The notes: generated by a model not told the origin, from the sequence alone. Shown: positions 36,944 to 47,557, counted from the first letter of the stretch. The stretch: 64,000 nt of DNA from an uncultured Colwellia sp. (GCA_913058145.1 CAJXQM010000011.1:1-64000), one strand, 5' to 3'. Made by a program: numbers and translations.

Positions 36944-37117
36944 TTTAAATTTTCAGGTATATAAATAACAAGCCCGACCAGTTTTTTATATAAAACATAG
37001 GCTAAAGTGTGTTCTAATTAAGTGTTAAATTAGCATTCTTTTTAAGATTGACTATTGGTGTGATTATTTTCACTCAAAAGTTAATTTATATTCGTTGCAA
37101 TAGGCAAAAATAAAATT

Positions 37118-37981
37118 ATGAGCTGGATAGAAAAAATTCTCCCAAAAGCAAAATCTACTCAAAAACGCAATATTCCTGAAGGCGTTTGGAGTAAATGCTC
37201 TGCATGTAATGCAGTATTATATAAAGTTGAACTAGAGCGCCAAATCTCCGTTTGTCCAAAATGTGATCACCATATGCGTATTAGTGCTCGTAAGCGCATT
37301 GATAGCTTCCTTGATCAAGACAACAGACAAGAACTTGGTGAAGAATTCGAAGCACAAGATATTTTAAAATTTAAAGATTCAAAACGTTATAAAGATAGAT
37401 TAAGTGCTGCGCGTAAAAGTACGGGTGAAAAAGATGCATTAGTGGTAATGAAAGGTGAACTTCATGGCATGCCAGTAGTTGTTGCCGCTTTTGAGTTTGC
37501 ATTTTTAGGTGGCTCAATGGCTTCTGTTGTTGGTGCCCGTTTTGTCAAAGGTGTTGAATACTGCTTAGAGCATAACATACCTTTTATTTGCTTCTCTGCT
37601 AGCGGTGGAGCGCGTATGCAAGAAGCGCTATTTTCGTTAATGCAAATGGCTAAAACCAGCGCAGCATTAGCTAAAATGAGTGAAAAAGGTTTACCTTATG
37701 TTTCTGTGTTGACAGATCCTACTATGGGTGGTGTGTCGGCAAGTTTAGCTATGTTAGGCGATATTAACGTTGCTGAGCCTAAAGCGCTAATTGGTTTTGC
37801 TGGTCCTCGTGTAATAGAGCAAACAGTACGTGAAAAATTACCTGAAGGATTTCAGCGTAGTGAATTTTTACTAGAGAAAGGTGCTATTGATATGATTGTT
37901 GATCGCCGTAATATGCGTGCAACGTTAGCGCGCATGTTAGGAAAATTTATGGGACAAACTAGCCCACTTCTAGAAAGTTAA
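37118..37981 (+). CDS. accD: Acetyl-CoA carboxylase carboxyltransferase subunit beta
   Basis: A 287-residue subunit with the N-terminal zinc ribbon (Cys27, Cys30, Cys46, Cys49) and the carboxyltransferase fold ([51 protein letters not shown]). With AccA it forms malonyl-CoA for fatty acid synthesis. It is followed by folC 65 bp later. Confidence 0.98.
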   Translation: MSWIEKILPKAKSTQKRNIPEGVWSKCSACNAVLYKVELERQISVCPKCDHHMRISARKRIDSFLDQDNRQELGEEFEAQDILKFKDSKRYKDRLSAARKSTGEKDALVVMKGELHGMPVVVAAFEFAFLGGSMASVVGARFVKGVEYCLEHNIPFICFSASGGARMQEALFSLMQMAKTSAALAKMSEKGLPYVSVLTDPTMGGVSASLAMLGDINVAEPKALIGFAGPRVIEQTVREKLPEGFQRSEFLLEKGAIDMIVDRRNMRATLARMLGKFMGQTSPLLES

Positions 37982-38046
37982 GTGTATAACATAGCAATGT
38001 TAACTACATTGCTATGTTAAATAAAATATAAAAAATAGAGCCGTAA

Positions 38047-39444
38047 ATGCCACAAAAAAATTCAAGCCACTCTAAAGGTTGTAAAGATCTTAACGAGTGG
38101 CTTTATTATTTAGAAACACTACATAATATCGAAATTGACCTCGGTTTAGCTCGCATTGGTCAAGTTGCCAAACGGTTAAATATTGATTTTAGTTTTGCTC
38201 GTGTTATTACTGTTGCAGGTACTAATGGCAAAGGCACTACTTGTGCTTTTGTGGAAAACGCATTACTTGAAGAAAGCATTAAAGAACAAAAATTGACGGT
38301 TGCGGTGTATTCTTCACCTCATATTGAACGTTTCAATGAAAGACTACGAATAAATAAAATCGATGTCGATGATCACTCTTTTATTTGTGCTTTTGAGCAA
38401 ATAGACCTAGCAAGGGCTAATATATCGCTAAGCTACTATGAATTTACTACATTAGCTGCTTTTCTTATATTGATGGAGGTTAAGCCAAATATCATTATCC
38501 TCGAAGTAGGGCTTGGCGGACGCCTTGACGCAACCAATATTATTGATGCTGATGTAGCGGTGGTTACAACGATTGATCTTGATCATCAAGCCTTTTTAGG
38601 AAATGACAGAGAAACTATCGGTTTTGAAAAAGCAGGTATTTTCCGTGCTAATCAGCATATTATTATCGGTGATAGTGATGCGCCAAACTCTGTCATTGAA
38701 TACGCTAAAGAAGTGAATTATTTTGATGCTAAAGTACTTTCTAAACAAGTCAGAAACAACATAAAAGTTCGCGAACAAGACTTTACACTGATTGAAGAAA
38801 GCATCGGTAAAAATCAAAATTTATGGCAATGGCAGTATACAAAATTTGATAGCGCTGATGTTAATAGTACAGAGGTTACTGATGAAACCATTTGTTTGAA
38901 AAATTTGGTTAATACTCATATTCCTAGGGATAATATTGCCACAGCACTGATGGTGTTAGCACAACTTGGTGTTACGTTAACAACAGATAAAGTTAATGCA
39001 TTAATAGCAAAAACTAAAGTTGCCGGTAGAACTGAATTGTTTATTAATAATGCAGTCGCTGGTTGTGATGTTATGCTTGATGTTGGCCATAATCCTCATG
39101 CAGGGCGATATTTGGTAAAAAAATTAGCTGAGCTAAAGCAGCAGAATAAATATCAGCGCATAATTGCTGTCGTTGCTATGTTAGCAGATAAAGATATCAA
39201 AAATACGTTACAGCCTTTTCATGAGGTGATTGATGATTGGTATATTGCGCCTTTAATTTTACCAAGAGCTGCATCAGTTGAGATCATGGCTATAGAGTTA
39301 GATAACTTTACTAAATCAGTCAATTGCTTTGACAATATCACGCAAGCATTTAAAATAGCGAATAAAAAAGCACAATCAACCGATTTGATTCTTGTTTTTG
39401 GTTCTTTTTATACAGTTGCTGAAATTAGGCGATTATTGGTTTAA
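38047..39444 (+). CDS. folC: Folylpolyglutamate synthase/dihydrofolate synthase
   Basis: A 465-residue ligase of the Mur family. It has the P-loop TVAGTNGKGTTCAFVENAL (about 57-75), SSPHIERFNERLRIN, EVGLGGRLDATNI and the C-terminal DVGHNPHAGRYLVKKL. It adds glutamate to dihydropteroate and to folates. It is somewhat longer than E. coli FolC (422 residues) because of a longer middle section. A SPOR protein gene starts 49 bp after its stop. Confidence 0.97.
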   Translation: MPQKNSSHSKGCKDLNEWLYYLETLHNIEIDLGLARIGQVAKRLNIDFSFARVITVAGTNGKGTTCAFVENALLEESIKEQKLTVAVYSSPHIERFNERLRINKIDVDDHSFICAFEQIDLARANISLSYYEFTTLAAFLILMEVKPNIIILEVGLGGRLDATNIIDADVAVVTTIDLDHQAFLGNDRETIGFEKAGIFRANQHIIIGDSDAPNSVIEYAKEVNYFDAKVLSKQVRNNIKVREQDFTLIEESIGKNQNLWQWQYTKFDSADVNSTEVTDETICLKNLVNTHIPRDNIATALMVLAQLGVTLTTDKVNALIAKTKVAGRTELFINNAVAGCDVMLDVGHNPHAGRYLVKKLAELKQQNKYQRIIAVVAMLADKDIKNTLQPFHEVIDDWYIAPLILPRAASVEIMAIELDNFTKSVNCFDNITQAFKIANKKAQSTDLILVFGSFYTVAEIRRLLV

Positions 39445-39493
39445 GTTGGTTTATGTTAAATTTAACAAACACCTGATTTCATGGGAGAATCAC

Positions 39494-40192
39494 TTGTCTA
39501 CACCGTTTCAAAATCGCCTTGTTGGTACCGTTATAGTAGCTGCTGTCATCATCATCTTTTTGCCTGATTTACTTGACGGTACAAAAAATTCACATCAAAC
39601 AGACTTTGAGCAAATACCTCAAACACCTATTTTCACTGGAAAAATAAATAAAAAACCTTTTCCAGAACACAAGCTAGTAATAAAAGACAAAGCAATCGTT
39701 TTTAATGAAGAAGCGCAAGATGACCTGTTGATAATAGATAATACCGCGCAGACCCGTAAACAAGTTAGCAGTATAGCCAATATTGAACCGGGAGAAAATC
39801 AAGCGACAAAAATGAATGTTAAATCAATAAAAGTAACTCAGGCGAGGAAGGTTGAAGAAATTGTTGCCAATACATATTTAAAAGCGACGACTCAATCGGC
39901 AATCACTAAACCAGTGTTAGGCCAACAGCCACCGAAATCAGTTAATAAAGAAGCGTGGGTAATTCAGCTAGGTAGTTTTAAACACAAAAGTAATGTTGCT
40001 GAACTAGTAAATAAACTAAAGCGTAATGGTTATACTGTTTTTACCAAGCCAATTAAAACAAAAAAAGGTACGTTGACTAAAGTCTTTGTTGGACCTGAAT
40101 TAATAAAAGTGACATTGATGAAGAAAATACCCGCATTGAAAAAATTGACTAATGTGCAGGGTAAAGTAGCGCATTTTTATCCAACAAAATAA
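39494..40192 (+). CDS. dedD: SPOR-domain protein (DedD-like)
   Basis: A 232-residue protein from a TTG start (39494) preceded by GGGAGAA; the longer frame that begins inside folC has no ribosome binding site. It has one N-terminal membrane helix (RLVGTVIVAAVIIIFLPDLL, about 8-27), a linker, and a C-terminal SPOR domain (about 155-230, AWVIQLGSFKHKSNVAELVNK) that binds denuded peptidoglycan at the division septum. Order folC-dedD-cvpA-purF as in E. coli. Confidence 0.92.
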   Translation: MSTPFQNRLVGTVIVAAVIIIFLPDLLDGTKNSHQTDFEQIPQTPIFTGKINKKPFPEHKLVIKDKAIVFNEEAQDDLLIIDNTAQTRKQVSSIANIEPGENQATKMNVKSIKVTQARKVEEIVANTYLKATTQSAITKPVLGQQPPKSVNKEAWVIQLGSFKHKSNVAELVNKLKRNGYTVFTKPIKTKKGTLTKVFVGPELIKVTLMKKIPALKKLTNVQGKVAHFYPTK

Positions 40193-40275
40193 TTCCTGTT
40201 TGTGAAAAAAAACTTAAGTATTTTTATTGGTATTCTGATAGAATGCGCGGCTCTAATCAATGAGAAAATCAAAAT

Positions 40276-40758
40276 ATGGTTTGGGTAGATTACGCCATTT
40301 TGGCAGTTATAGGTATATCAACGCTAATTAGTTTGGTACGCGGTTTTGTTAAAGAAGCTGTCTCACTAGTTATCTGGATCAGCGCCTTTTTTATTGCCAG
40401 TACTTTTTATGCCAATCTAGCCAATCTTCTTACTAATATTTCCGATCAATTATTACGAAATTCTGCTTCAATAGCGATCTTATTTATTACTACCTTAATA
40501 CTGGGCGCACTTGTTAATTACCTTATAGGTCAATTAGTAAGTAAAACTGGTTTGTCAGGTACAGATCGTGTGTTGGGCCTAGTCTTTGGAGCTTTACGTG
40601 GCGTGTTAATTATCAGCGCGGTGTTATTCTTTATGGATGCTTTTACGGGAGCAGCAACAAGTGATTGGTGGAAAAGTTCACAACTAGTACCTGAATTTAG
40701 GTTAGTTGTTGAGTGGTTTTTTGAGTATCTTAAGCAATCATCAAGTTTTCTAACTTAG
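40276..40758 (+). CDS. cvpA: CvpA family membrane protein
   Basis: A 160-residue inner membrane protein with four helices and the family core [27 protein letters not shown] and [18 protein letters not shown]. In E. coli it is needed for colicin V production and envelope stress tolerance. It precedes purF as in E. coli, with 48 bp between them. I see no PurR-type operator in front of it. Confidence 0.93.
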   Translation: MVWVDYAILAVIGISTLISLVRGFVKEAVSLVIWISAFFIASTFYANLANLLTNISDQLLRNSASIAILFITTLILGALVNYLIGQLVSKTGLSGTDRVLGLVFGALRGVLIISAVLFFMDAFTGAATSDWWKSSQLVPEFRLVVEWFFEYLKQSSSFLT

Positions 40759-40806
40759 TCTATTAATTTAATGAAAGTTAACTAAGTTTCAAGCGGAGAA
40801 AAATTC

Positions 40807-42324
40807 ATGTGTGGTATTGTTGGTATTGTCGGTCAAACCCCGGTTAATCAGTATTTGTATGACGGATTAACAGTGTTACAGCATCGAGGACAAGATGCTG
40901 CCGGTATTGTAACTATTCATAACAATACATTTCGCCTTAGGAAAGGTAATGGTTTAGTTAAAGATGTCTTTCATACGCGCCATATGTTGCGTTTACAGGG
41001 CAATATTGGTATTGGTCATGTACGCTACCCAACAGCGGGTACGTCAAGTTCATCTGAGGCTCAGCCTTTTTATGCTAACTCACCTTACGGTATATCTTTA
41101 GCTCATAATGGCAACTTAACTAATGCAGAAGAATTAAAAGTTTGGTTGAATACAGAAGCGCGTCGTCATGTAAATACAACGTCTGATTCTGAGCTATTAC
41201 TAAATATTTTTGGACATGAGTTACAACAAAGCGTTCAAGTAGTCTTAGCACCAGATGATGTTTTTACTGCTGTTGCCAATGTACATAAACGTGTGCGGGG
41301 TGCTTACGCCACAGTAGCGCTAATTATTGGCTATGGTATGGTCGCTTTTCGTGACCCAAATGGTATTCGCCCATTAGTCTTTGGTAAACGTGAAACTGAA
41401 AGCGGTACTGAATACATGGTTGCTTCTGAATCAGTAGCACTTAATGCTTGTTCATTTGAGTTTGTGCGTGATGTAGCTCCTGGCGAAGCGATATTCTTCA
41501 CTGAAGATGGCCAGATTTATAGTCAGCAATGTGTAGAAGATCCTGTCTATAGCCCTTGTATTTTTGAATTCGTATATTTTGCACGTCCAGACTCAACGAT
41601 TGATAAAATGTCTGTTTATGCATCTCGTGTTGAAATGGGTACTAAGCTAGGTCAAAAAATATCTCAAGAATGGAGTGATGTGGATATTGATGTCGTTATT
41701 CCTATTCCTGAAACATCATGTGATATTGCTTTGCAAATAGCCCAGGAATTAGCCTTACCTTATAGGCAAGGTTTTGTGAAAAATCGTTATATTGGCCGAA
41801 CTTTTATTATGCCAGGCCAAGAGCAACGTAAAAAATCTGTAAGACAAAAACTTAATGCTATTGAAACCGAATTCAAAGGTAAGAATGTTCTACTTGTTGA
41901 TGACTCTATAGTACGCGGAACAACGTCAGAGCAGATAATTGAAATGGCACGTTCTGCGGGAGCTAAAAAAGTTTATTTTGCTTCTGCAGCCCCTGAAGTA
42001 CGCTTTCCTAATGTTTATGGTATAGATATGCCAAGTGCTAATGAATTAATTGCGCATGGACGTGATGTTGATGATATATGTAGTTTAATTGGTGCGGATA
42101 AACTTATTTTTCAATCGATTGAAGATTTAGTTCTTGCTGTTGGTTTAGGCAATCCCGATATCAAACGTTTTGATACCTCTGTATTTAATGGTCATTATAT
42201 CACTAATGATATTGATAATGCCTATTTAGAAAAACTAGATGCTATGCGAAATAATAGTACTAAAGATGAATCAGATAAAAATGCTGATTCTATAATCGAT
42301 ATGCATAACGAAGGAGCAGAGTAA
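40807..42324 (+). CDS. purF: Amidophosphoribosyltransferase
   Basis: A 505-residue enzyme catalysing the first committed step of purine synthesis, from PRPP and glutamine. The nucleophile Cys is residue 2 (MCGIVGIVG), so the mature enzyme needs no propeptide beyond Met. The PRPP loop [14 protein letters not shown] and [17 protein letters not shown]-type segment are present. AAGCGGAG precedes the ATG. Confidence 0.98.
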   Translation: MCGIVGIVGQTPVNQYLYDGLTVLQHRGQDAAGIVTIHNNTFRLRKGNGLVKDVFHTRHMLRLQGNIGIGHVRYPTAGTSSSSEAQPFYANSPYGISLAHNGNLTNAEELKVWLNTEARRHVNTTSDSELLLNIFGHELQQSVQVVLAPDDVFTAVANVHKRVRGAYATVALIIGYGMVAFRDPNGIRPLVFGKRETESGTEYMVASESVALNACSFEFVRDVAPGEAIFFTEDGQIYSQQCVEDPVYSPCIFEFVYFARPDSTIDKMSVYASRVEMGTKLGQKISQEWSDVDIDVVIPIPETSCDIALQIAQELALPYRQGFVKNRYIGRTFIMPGQEQRKKSVRQKLNAIETEFKGKNVLLVDDSIVRGTTSEQIIEMARSAGAKKVYFASAAPEVRFPNVYGIDMPSANELIAHGRDVDDICSLIGADKLIFQSIEDLVLAVGLGNPDIKRFDTSVFNGHYITNDIDNAYLEKLDAMRNNSTKDESDKNADSIIDMHNEGAE

Positions 42325-42351
42325 CTAAATATAGCTCTGACAACTTTAGAT

Positions 42352-42386
42352 AAAAAAGTAGCGAGTTATTACCTAACTCGCTACTT
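42352..42386. terminator. Strong hairpin between purF and the Yip1-like gene
   Basis: AAGTAGCGAGTTA and TAACTCGCTACTT form a perfect 13-bp stem with a 5-nt loop. On the minus strand it is followed by six T, so it terminates the Yip1-like gene (which ends at 42398). For purF it acts at least as a stable 3' end. Confidence 0.85.
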
Positions 42387-42397
42387 ATGAAGAACAG

Positions 42398-42997
42398 TTA
42401 AGACACGTATTCTGGTATAAAACCCGTGGTCCAGAACATTGCACTCAATGCCATAATAGCTACCAGTAGTACTAAACCACAAGTTACCACTGAGCTTGAA
42501 TAAATAAAACCTTTATCTTCTGGAATATTCATCATAATAGGTACACCAGAATATAATAGATATACTGAATAACTAACCGCTGCTATCCCTGCTAGAGCAA
42601 CAAACCAAAGCACAGGAAATAGTGTTGTGATACCAACCATTAACATAGGGGTTGCGGTATAAGCAGCTAATTCGAGTGATTGAACAAAAGTTGGATTAGA
42701 ATCAAACGTTTTTGCCATCCATTGAATTAAATAAGCCAATAAAAATACGCCTAAGACTAAGGCTATATACATAGAAATAGCCATTATTTGTGCGCTAGAG
42801 GGACTTATTTTTATGGGTTCGCCCACGCCGATAGTCCAACCTATATGTGCAGCTGCATAATAACCACATATTGCGGGAATAAGGGCTACCACTAAAATAT
42901 GCATAAGACTGTACATTAAGCTTTCATGACGCTTTTCAATTGTCTGCCATTCGTCTTTTGGATGGGCGTATAATCCCCAAATATGGTTTAATATCAT
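42398..42997 (-). CDS. Yip1 family membrane protein
   Basis: A 199-residue protein with five predicted membrane helices (about 30-50, 67-88, 105-125, 130-150, 170-192). It opens WGLYAHPKDEWQTIEKRHES, the usual start of bacterial Yip1-domain proteins. The function in bacteria is unknown. GAGGAAAA before the ATG gives a strong ribosome binding site. It stands alone, convergent with purF. Confidence 0.85.
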   Translation of the reverse strand: MILNHIWGLYAHPKDEWQTIEKRHESLMYSLMHILVVALIPAICGYYAAAHIGWTIGVGEPIKISPSSAQIMAISMYIALVLGVFLLAYLIQWMAKTFDSNPTFVQSLELAAYTATPMLMVGITTLFPVLWFVALAGIAAVSYSVYLLYSGVPIMMNIPEDKGFIYSSSVVTCGLVLLVAIMALSAMFWTTGFIPEYVS

Positions 42998-43264
42998 AAT
43001 GATTTTCCTCTTGCAGTCCCCAATAAATTATTTAGCTTTATTATTCTTGTTCGCTAAATAAACGCCCGGTAGTAATTATTATGTTATACCGATACCCTAT
43101 TTATGGAAGATGGCTGAGCATTCGTCAAGACTTGTTTGATAAACAAGGGTGAAAACATGAAAATAAATTATTTTTATATTCAAAATAGAAAAATAAATTT
43201 TTTTTTATAATTAATTAGTATATTAATCATCAAAAAAATTCCGTATTGATACTCTATATCAGAG

Positions 43265-43672
43265 TTAAGTCAGTTTTATTCTCACTATTTTCATTATTTC
43301 AATATCAAAACCGGCAACCTTTTCATTATCTGGATAATAAGTGATATTAACCCTAGACCCTTTAAGGTTTTTGTAGCGTTTTTTTCGTTTATATTTAAAG
43401 GCAACATTAACGCCGTCAAGCATCAGTGTATTAAGTTGCCAATCATCAGTTTCGCGCTGTACATGAGAAATCACCTTAATGTTTTCCGTATGAATCAACG
43501 TTGGATGTTGTTGGGTAAGTTTAGTTGCTATAGTGTTTTTTGTAGATATTGTCATATTTCGATCTATACCAATAAAGGTTAACAGAGTAATACACACTAT
43601 AATAACTAGATGAACGCAAATAAGATAGAATAGCAGGCTTACGAAAATTTCACGCGTTTTAGCTAGGTTCAT
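43265..43672 (-). CDS. Hypothetical membrane-anchored protein
   Basis: A 135-residue protein from the ATG at 43672, with a long hydrophobic helix near the N-terminus (about 12-38) and a C-terminal soluble part of beta character (about 60-135, ending NITYYPDNEKVAGFDIEIM). The helix-plus-beta layout recalls DUF3592-type proteins, but I cannot claim membership. A TTG at 43720 could extend it by 16 residues; neither start has a good ribosome binding site. Confidence 0.55.
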   Translation of the reverse strand: MNLAKTREIFVSLLFYLICVHLVIIVCITLLTFIGIDRNMTISTKNTIATKLTQQHPTLIHTENIKVISHVQRETDDWQLNTLMLDGVNVAFKYKRKKRYKNLKGSRVNITYYPDNEKVAGFDIEIMKIVRIKLT

Positions 43673-43754
43673 TTCATGCTGTATCGGGCAAATACTTAGA
43701 TGAGTTTGCTTAGTGGGCAATTATCTATCTATCAACCTGTGCTCGATTACCAAA

Positions 43755-45131
43755 TTAAAATATAAGTCCTTCCCTTGTTACTAAATTTTTATTTATCCGT
43801 GACGGAGTCATACTGCCGTCGACCAAAGGCTGAGTTGCCATGGCAAGCATTTCAATGTTCTGATGAAGAGACGTTAAATTTAATGATGATAGATTGTCGC
43901 TAGCTTGGTGATAGTGCTGATCTTTGTCAAGTTGTGCGCTGCTAAAGCTATGAGCGGGTACACCTAACCTTGCTAAAGTTGCATTGTCAGAGCGGTAAAA
44001 TAAATGTTGATCGGGGTAAGGGTCGTCGTATATTTTTTTAGCAGACTTAGCTAGCGCTATATTTAATTTTTCACCAAGATTAGAGCGATCCATACCTGTC
44101 ATCCACATAGTACCAGCACCAAATTTTGATGGTTTACCAATCATTTCAATATTGATCATAGCGATGATTTTTTGTGGCTCAAGTTGTTTTGAAAAATAAC
44201 GAGAGCCAAAACCCCCTATTTCTTCTGCACTAAAAGCCGCGAACATTAGCGTACGTGCATTACCTCCGTGCTTGGCATAGTGTTGTGCCAAGTTGATAAT
44301 GGCGGTTGTCCCTGAAGCATCATCATCAGCACCATTATAAATAACATCACCTTCGCCAGTTTTTACGCCCAAATGATCATAATGAGCAGAATAGAGCACA
44401 ATCTCCTCTGGTTTAGTTTGCCCAGGTAATATAGCCACTACGTTATATAGATCGTCTTTATTTATCGTGCTAACACCTGACACTTTCAAGTTATTAATTT
44501 TTTCAGCAGTTATTGTTGATAATGCTATAACGATAATCCCACCTGAAATTTTATGGCTATTTGCTTGATGTAGTTTTGTTGACCCTTGTTGTAAATAGTG
44601 TTGATAACGCTCAAATAGTGCCTTATGAGCAGGGTTTAACAAAACTAGGTGCTTTCCCCCTTGTCTATTTAATGTGTCAACGATGGCTTTCATATCATCG
44701 TTTTTGCCAATGTTGTGTATCGTAAATTCTGTGTTGTTAGTACGGTTGTTCATTGCCCATGAAAAATTAGTGACTGTGCTAGCCATTATTAAATTTTTAG
44801 AAGTAATATTTTCTCCATTTATCGTTAAGTGGATTTTTTTTGGGGTAATTTTAGTTACTTCATATTTTTGTAAAAAATCAGTCCCTGATAGACCTTCTGT
44901 AGCGAGTAAGCCACTTTGTTGAAAACGTTTAGCAATATATTCAGCAGCTAAGTGTATTTCTGGTGAATAGTTACTTCGACCTCTTAATTCATCACTCGCT
45001 AGATAAGTAATATCTTTAGTGACTTGTGCTAAAGATATCTTATTTGTTACTGCGCAAGTGAAGCTTACTGTAGCTAAGCTTATTATCAACACACTGACTT
45101 TTATAAAAAAACCAGCAATATTTTTAGTCAT
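43755..45131 (-). CDS. M28 family zinc metallopeptidase, exported
   Basis: A 458-residue protein with a signal peptide (about 1-27). The catalytic domain carries the M28 zinc-binding pattern: SAHYDHLG (His and following Asp), NGADDDASGT, SAEEIGGFGSRYF and, at the end, a histidine in LGVPAHSFSS. An inserted PA-like region lies between about 90 and 220. It is likely a periplasmic or secreted aminopeptidase that feeds on peptides. AGAGAAAAGC precedes the ATG. Confidence 0.85.
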   Translation of the reverse strand: MTKNIAGFFIKVSVLIISLATVSFTCAVTNKISLAQVTKDITYLASDELRGRSNYSPEIHLAAEYIAKRFQQSGLLATEGLSGTDFLQKYEVTKITPKKIHLTINGENITSKNLIMASTVTNFSWAMNNRTNNTEFTIHNIGKNDDMKAIVDTLNRQGGKHLVLLNPAHKALFERYQHYLQQGSTKLHQANSHKISGGIIVIALSTITAEKINNLKVSGVSTINKDDLYNVVAILPGQTKPEEIVLYSAHYDHLGVKTGEGDVIYNGADDDASGTTAIINLAQHYAKHGGNARTLMFAAFSAEEIGGFGSRYFSKQLEPQKIIAMINIEMIGKPSKFGAGTMWMTGMDRSNLGEKLNIALAKSAKKIYDDPYPDQHLFYRSDNATLARLGVPAHSFSSAQLDKDQHYHQASDNLSSLNLTSLHQNIEMLAMATQPLVDGSMTPSRINKNLVTREGLIF

Positions 45132-45178
45132 GCTTTTCTCTTTTTACACTGTGAATTTTTTGATGATGGGGCTATTTT

Positions 45179-45715
45179 TTATGACTTTAAAGTGGTTGTT
45201 TCTATCAATAATGTTTCATCACCACAGGTTAACCAGAGTTGATCGTCTTGGATGCTACATTGAAATTCCATGTTTCTACTCAGTAATTTCACTAACGCAT
45301 TGGTTGTAGTCATATCAAACTGTTCAATGCTCAGTTTAGGAAAATTCTGTAAAGCGTTTTGTGTTTGTGACCACCAAGTATTCACGCTTGATCCGTAACA
45401 ATATAGCTTAACTTTTGCCGATTTATTACACGCTTTTTTGATGCGTTTTTCGTCTAATTGTCCTAACTCAATCCAGAGAGCTATTTCACCACTATAATTT
45501 ATTTGCCAAATCGCAGCTTCATCTTCATCACTAACCCCTTTACCAAACTGTAAATCTGGGTGAGCATTTAAAATATAACAGATCAAACGTACCATAAGCC
45601 GTTGCTCTGTTTCTGAAGGGTGTTGCGCTAGCGTAAGTTGTAATGAATCGTAATAATTCAGATCCATATTTGCTAGCTCAATATTTACTTTATAAATTGT
45701 TGCCTTTAGTGCCAT
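45179..45715 (-). CDS. yaeQ: YaeQ family protein
   Basis: A 178-residue protein of the YaeQ family, with a PD-(D/E)XK nuclease-like fold but no known activity. It starts MALKATIYKVNIEL, as family members do. The motifs HPSETEQRLMVRL and WIELGQLDEKRIKKA are present. The ATG at 45715 is chosen by homology; there is no good ribosome binding site. The start region is a 14-bp tandem duplication (45711-45752), which also creates an out-of-frame ATG 14 bp upstream that reads a 7-codon frame. Confidence 0.88.
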   Translation of the reverse strand: MALKATIYKVNIELANMDLNYYDSLQLTLAQHPSETEQRLMVRLICYILNAHPDLQFGKGVSDEDEAAIWQINYSGEIALWIELGQLDEKRIKKACNKSAKVKLYCYGSSVNTWWSQTQNALQNFPKLSIEQFDMTTTNALVKLLSRNMEFQCSIQDDQLWLTCGDETLLIETTTLKS

Positions 45716-45752
45716 AAGAAATGTGCCATAAGAAGTGTGCCCTAAGTAGCTA
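45711..45752. repeat. 14-bp tandem repeat at the yaeQ start codon
   Basis: Three copies, two nearly identical, of a unit close to GTGCCATAAGAAAT. The duplicated block includes the start codon of yaeQ, and since 14 is not a multiple of three each copy places ATG in a different frame. Confidence 0.8.
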
Positions 45753-45920
45753 TTTGCCATCAGTAAATTCAATGAAAAGAATAATAACAATAAGTGGCGT
45801 ACTTGCCACTACATTTATGAAATCAATAACTAGGATAACAACTATTAATTAAGTAAATAGTTCAATTAATGCTATGGTGGCGGCATCTATAGCAAAATTA
45901 CCTCAAGATGTGAGCTCATT

Positions 45921-47042
45921 ATGTCAATTCAATCATTTATACCACCACAACGTACATTAATGGGCCCAGGTCCTTCTGATGTTAGCCCTCGTGTATTGTC
46001 AGCTTTAGCAAGACCAACAGTAGGGCATTTAGATCCTACTTTTATTGGTATGATGGATGAAGTTAAGACATTAATACAATATGCATTTCAAACTAAAAAT
46101 ACTTATACCATGGCTATTTCTGCTCCTGGTTCAGCGGGTATGGAAGCATGTTTTGTTAATTTAATTACAGCTGATGATACTGTAGTTGTGTGCCGTAATG
46201 GTGTTTTTGGCGCGCGTATGATTGAAAACGTACAGCGTATAGGTGCTAAATTAGTGGTTGTAGATGGTACGTGGGGCAGAGCGGTTGACCCACACGCATT
46301 AGAAGATACTTTACAACAGACCCCAGAAGCCACTTTTGTTGCGTTTGTTCATGCTGAAACCTCAACAGGGGCGTTGTCCGATGCAAAAACACTTTGTGAA
46401 ATAGCGCGTAAGTATAATTGTCTAACGATAGTTGATGCGGTAACTTCACTAGGTGGTGTTGAATTAAGAGTTGATGAATGGGGCATTGATGCAGTGTATT
46501 CTGGCAGTCAAAAATGTTTATCTTGTGTGCCTGGACTTTCACCAGTGAGCTTTAGCGATAAAGCTGCTGAAATTATCAAAAATAGAAAAATCCCAGTTCA
46601 AAGTTGGTTCTTAGATCAATCACTTGTAATGGGATACTGGTCAGGTGAAGGTAAACGTAGTTATCACCATACCGCACCCGTAAATTCGTTATATGCGCTA
46701 CATGAATCATTATTAATATTACAGAACGAAGGTTTAGAAAATAGCTGGGCACGCCATAAAGCACAGCATGAAAAATTAGCGTCTGGTCTAGAGGCCTTAG
46801 GAATAAGTTTTGTTGTGCCTAAAAGCGAAAGGTTGCCACAGTTAAATACAGTTCATATACCTGCAGGGGTTGATGATACTAAAGTACGTCAGTTTTTATT
46901 AAATGAATACAATTTAGAAATTGGCGCTGGCCTTGGGCAGTTTGCTGGCAATGCTTGGCGTATTGGTTTAATGGGTCATACTGCACGTAACGAAAATGTT
47001 CTTTTATTTTTGGCTGCGCTTAAAGAAGCGTTGGCTCAATAA
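45921..47042 (+). CDS. PLP-dependent aminotransferase, serine/alanine-glyoxylate type
   Basis: A 373-residue class V aminotransferase. It has the N-terminal LMGPGPSDVSPRVLSA, AETSTGALSDAK, the PLP-binding YSGSQKCLSCVPGLSP with Lys about residue 198, and GLGQFAGNAWRIGLMGHTA. These are typical for the alanine-glyoxylate/serine-glyoxylate group, as well as some related ureidoglycine or phosphonate enzymes. The exact substrate cannot be fixed from sequence. It stands alone and converges with the glyoxalase gene. Confidence 0.88.
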   Translation: MSIQSFIPPQRTLMGPGPSDVSPRVLSALARPTVGHLDPTFIGMMDEVKTLIQYAFQTKNTYTMAISAPGSAGMEACFVNLITADDTVVVCRNGVFGARMIENVQRIGAKLVVVDGTWGRAVDPHALEDTLQQTPEATFVAFVHAETSTGALSDAKTLCEIARKYNCLTIVDAVTSLGGVELRVDEWGIDAVYSGSQKCLSCVPGLSPVSFSDKAAEIIKNRKIPVQSWFLDQSLVMGYWSGEGKRSYHHTAPVNSLYALHESLLILQNEGLENSWARHKAQHEKLASGLEALGISFVVPKSERLPQLNTVHIPAGVDDTKVRQFLLNEYNLEIGAGLGQFAGNAWRIGLMGHTARNENVLLFLAALKEALAQ

Positions 47043-47067
47043 GCGTTTTTAACCGTATACAATAACT

Positions 47068-47123
47068 TATACCCAATTCACTTCGAGATGCTGAAAATTG
47101 CGTTTTGAAGTGGTTTGGGTATA
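47068..47123. repeat. REP-like palindromic element between convergent genes
   Basis: A 16-17 bp inverted repeat with a 2-bp mismatch: ATACCCAATTCACTTC (47069-47084) and GAAGTGGTTTGGGTAT (47107-47122), with a 22-nt loop. The sequence style looks like repeated extragenic palindromes of Alteromonadales. Only this copy is seen here. It may end both flanking transcripts. Confidence 0.55.
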
Positions 47124-47137
47124 TCTCTACTAAAGTA

Positions 47138-47557
47138 CTACCAAGAGCCAATATTTTCCATACTTGACCACGGCTCTTGAGGTGCTAATGCAGTGCCTTT
47201 TTGTAATAATTCAATGGAAACATTGTCAGGTGACTTAACAAACGCCATTTTTCCACAACGTGGTGGTCGGTTAATAATCACACCACCTGCTTGAAGTTGT
47301 TGGCACGTTTGGTAAATATCTTCAACTTCGAAGGCTAGATGACCAAAGTTACGTCCAATGGTATATTCCTCCTGCGAGCCCCAGTTATAGGTTAACTCAA
47401 CTTCAGCTTTCCCTTTAGCTGCCGCTAAAAAGATCAAAGTAAATTTTCCTTCTGGTACGTCATGGCGTCTGATTTCAACTAAGCCGAGTTTATTGATGTA
47501 AAAATCGAGCGATTGGTCAAGATCATGAATACGAACCATGGTATGTAAAAATTTCAT
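47138..47557 (-). CDS. gloA: Lactoylglutathione lyase (glyoxalase I)
   Basis: A 139-residue metalloenzyme that converts the methylglyoxal-glutathione adduct to S-lactoylglutathione. The start [20 protein letters not shown] holds the first metal histidine; ELTYNWG has the glutamate, HLAFEVED the second histidine and VSIELLQKG the last glutamate. Length and motifs are normal for the bacterial nickel-type enzyme. Confidence 0.95.
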   Translation of the reverse strand: MKFLHTMVRIHDLDQSLDFYINKLGLVEIRRHDVPEGKFTLIFLAAAKGKAEVELTYNWGSQEEYTIGRNFGHLAFEVEDIYQTCQQLQAGGVIINRPPRCGKMAFVKSPDNVSIELLQKGTALAPQEPWSSMENIGSW

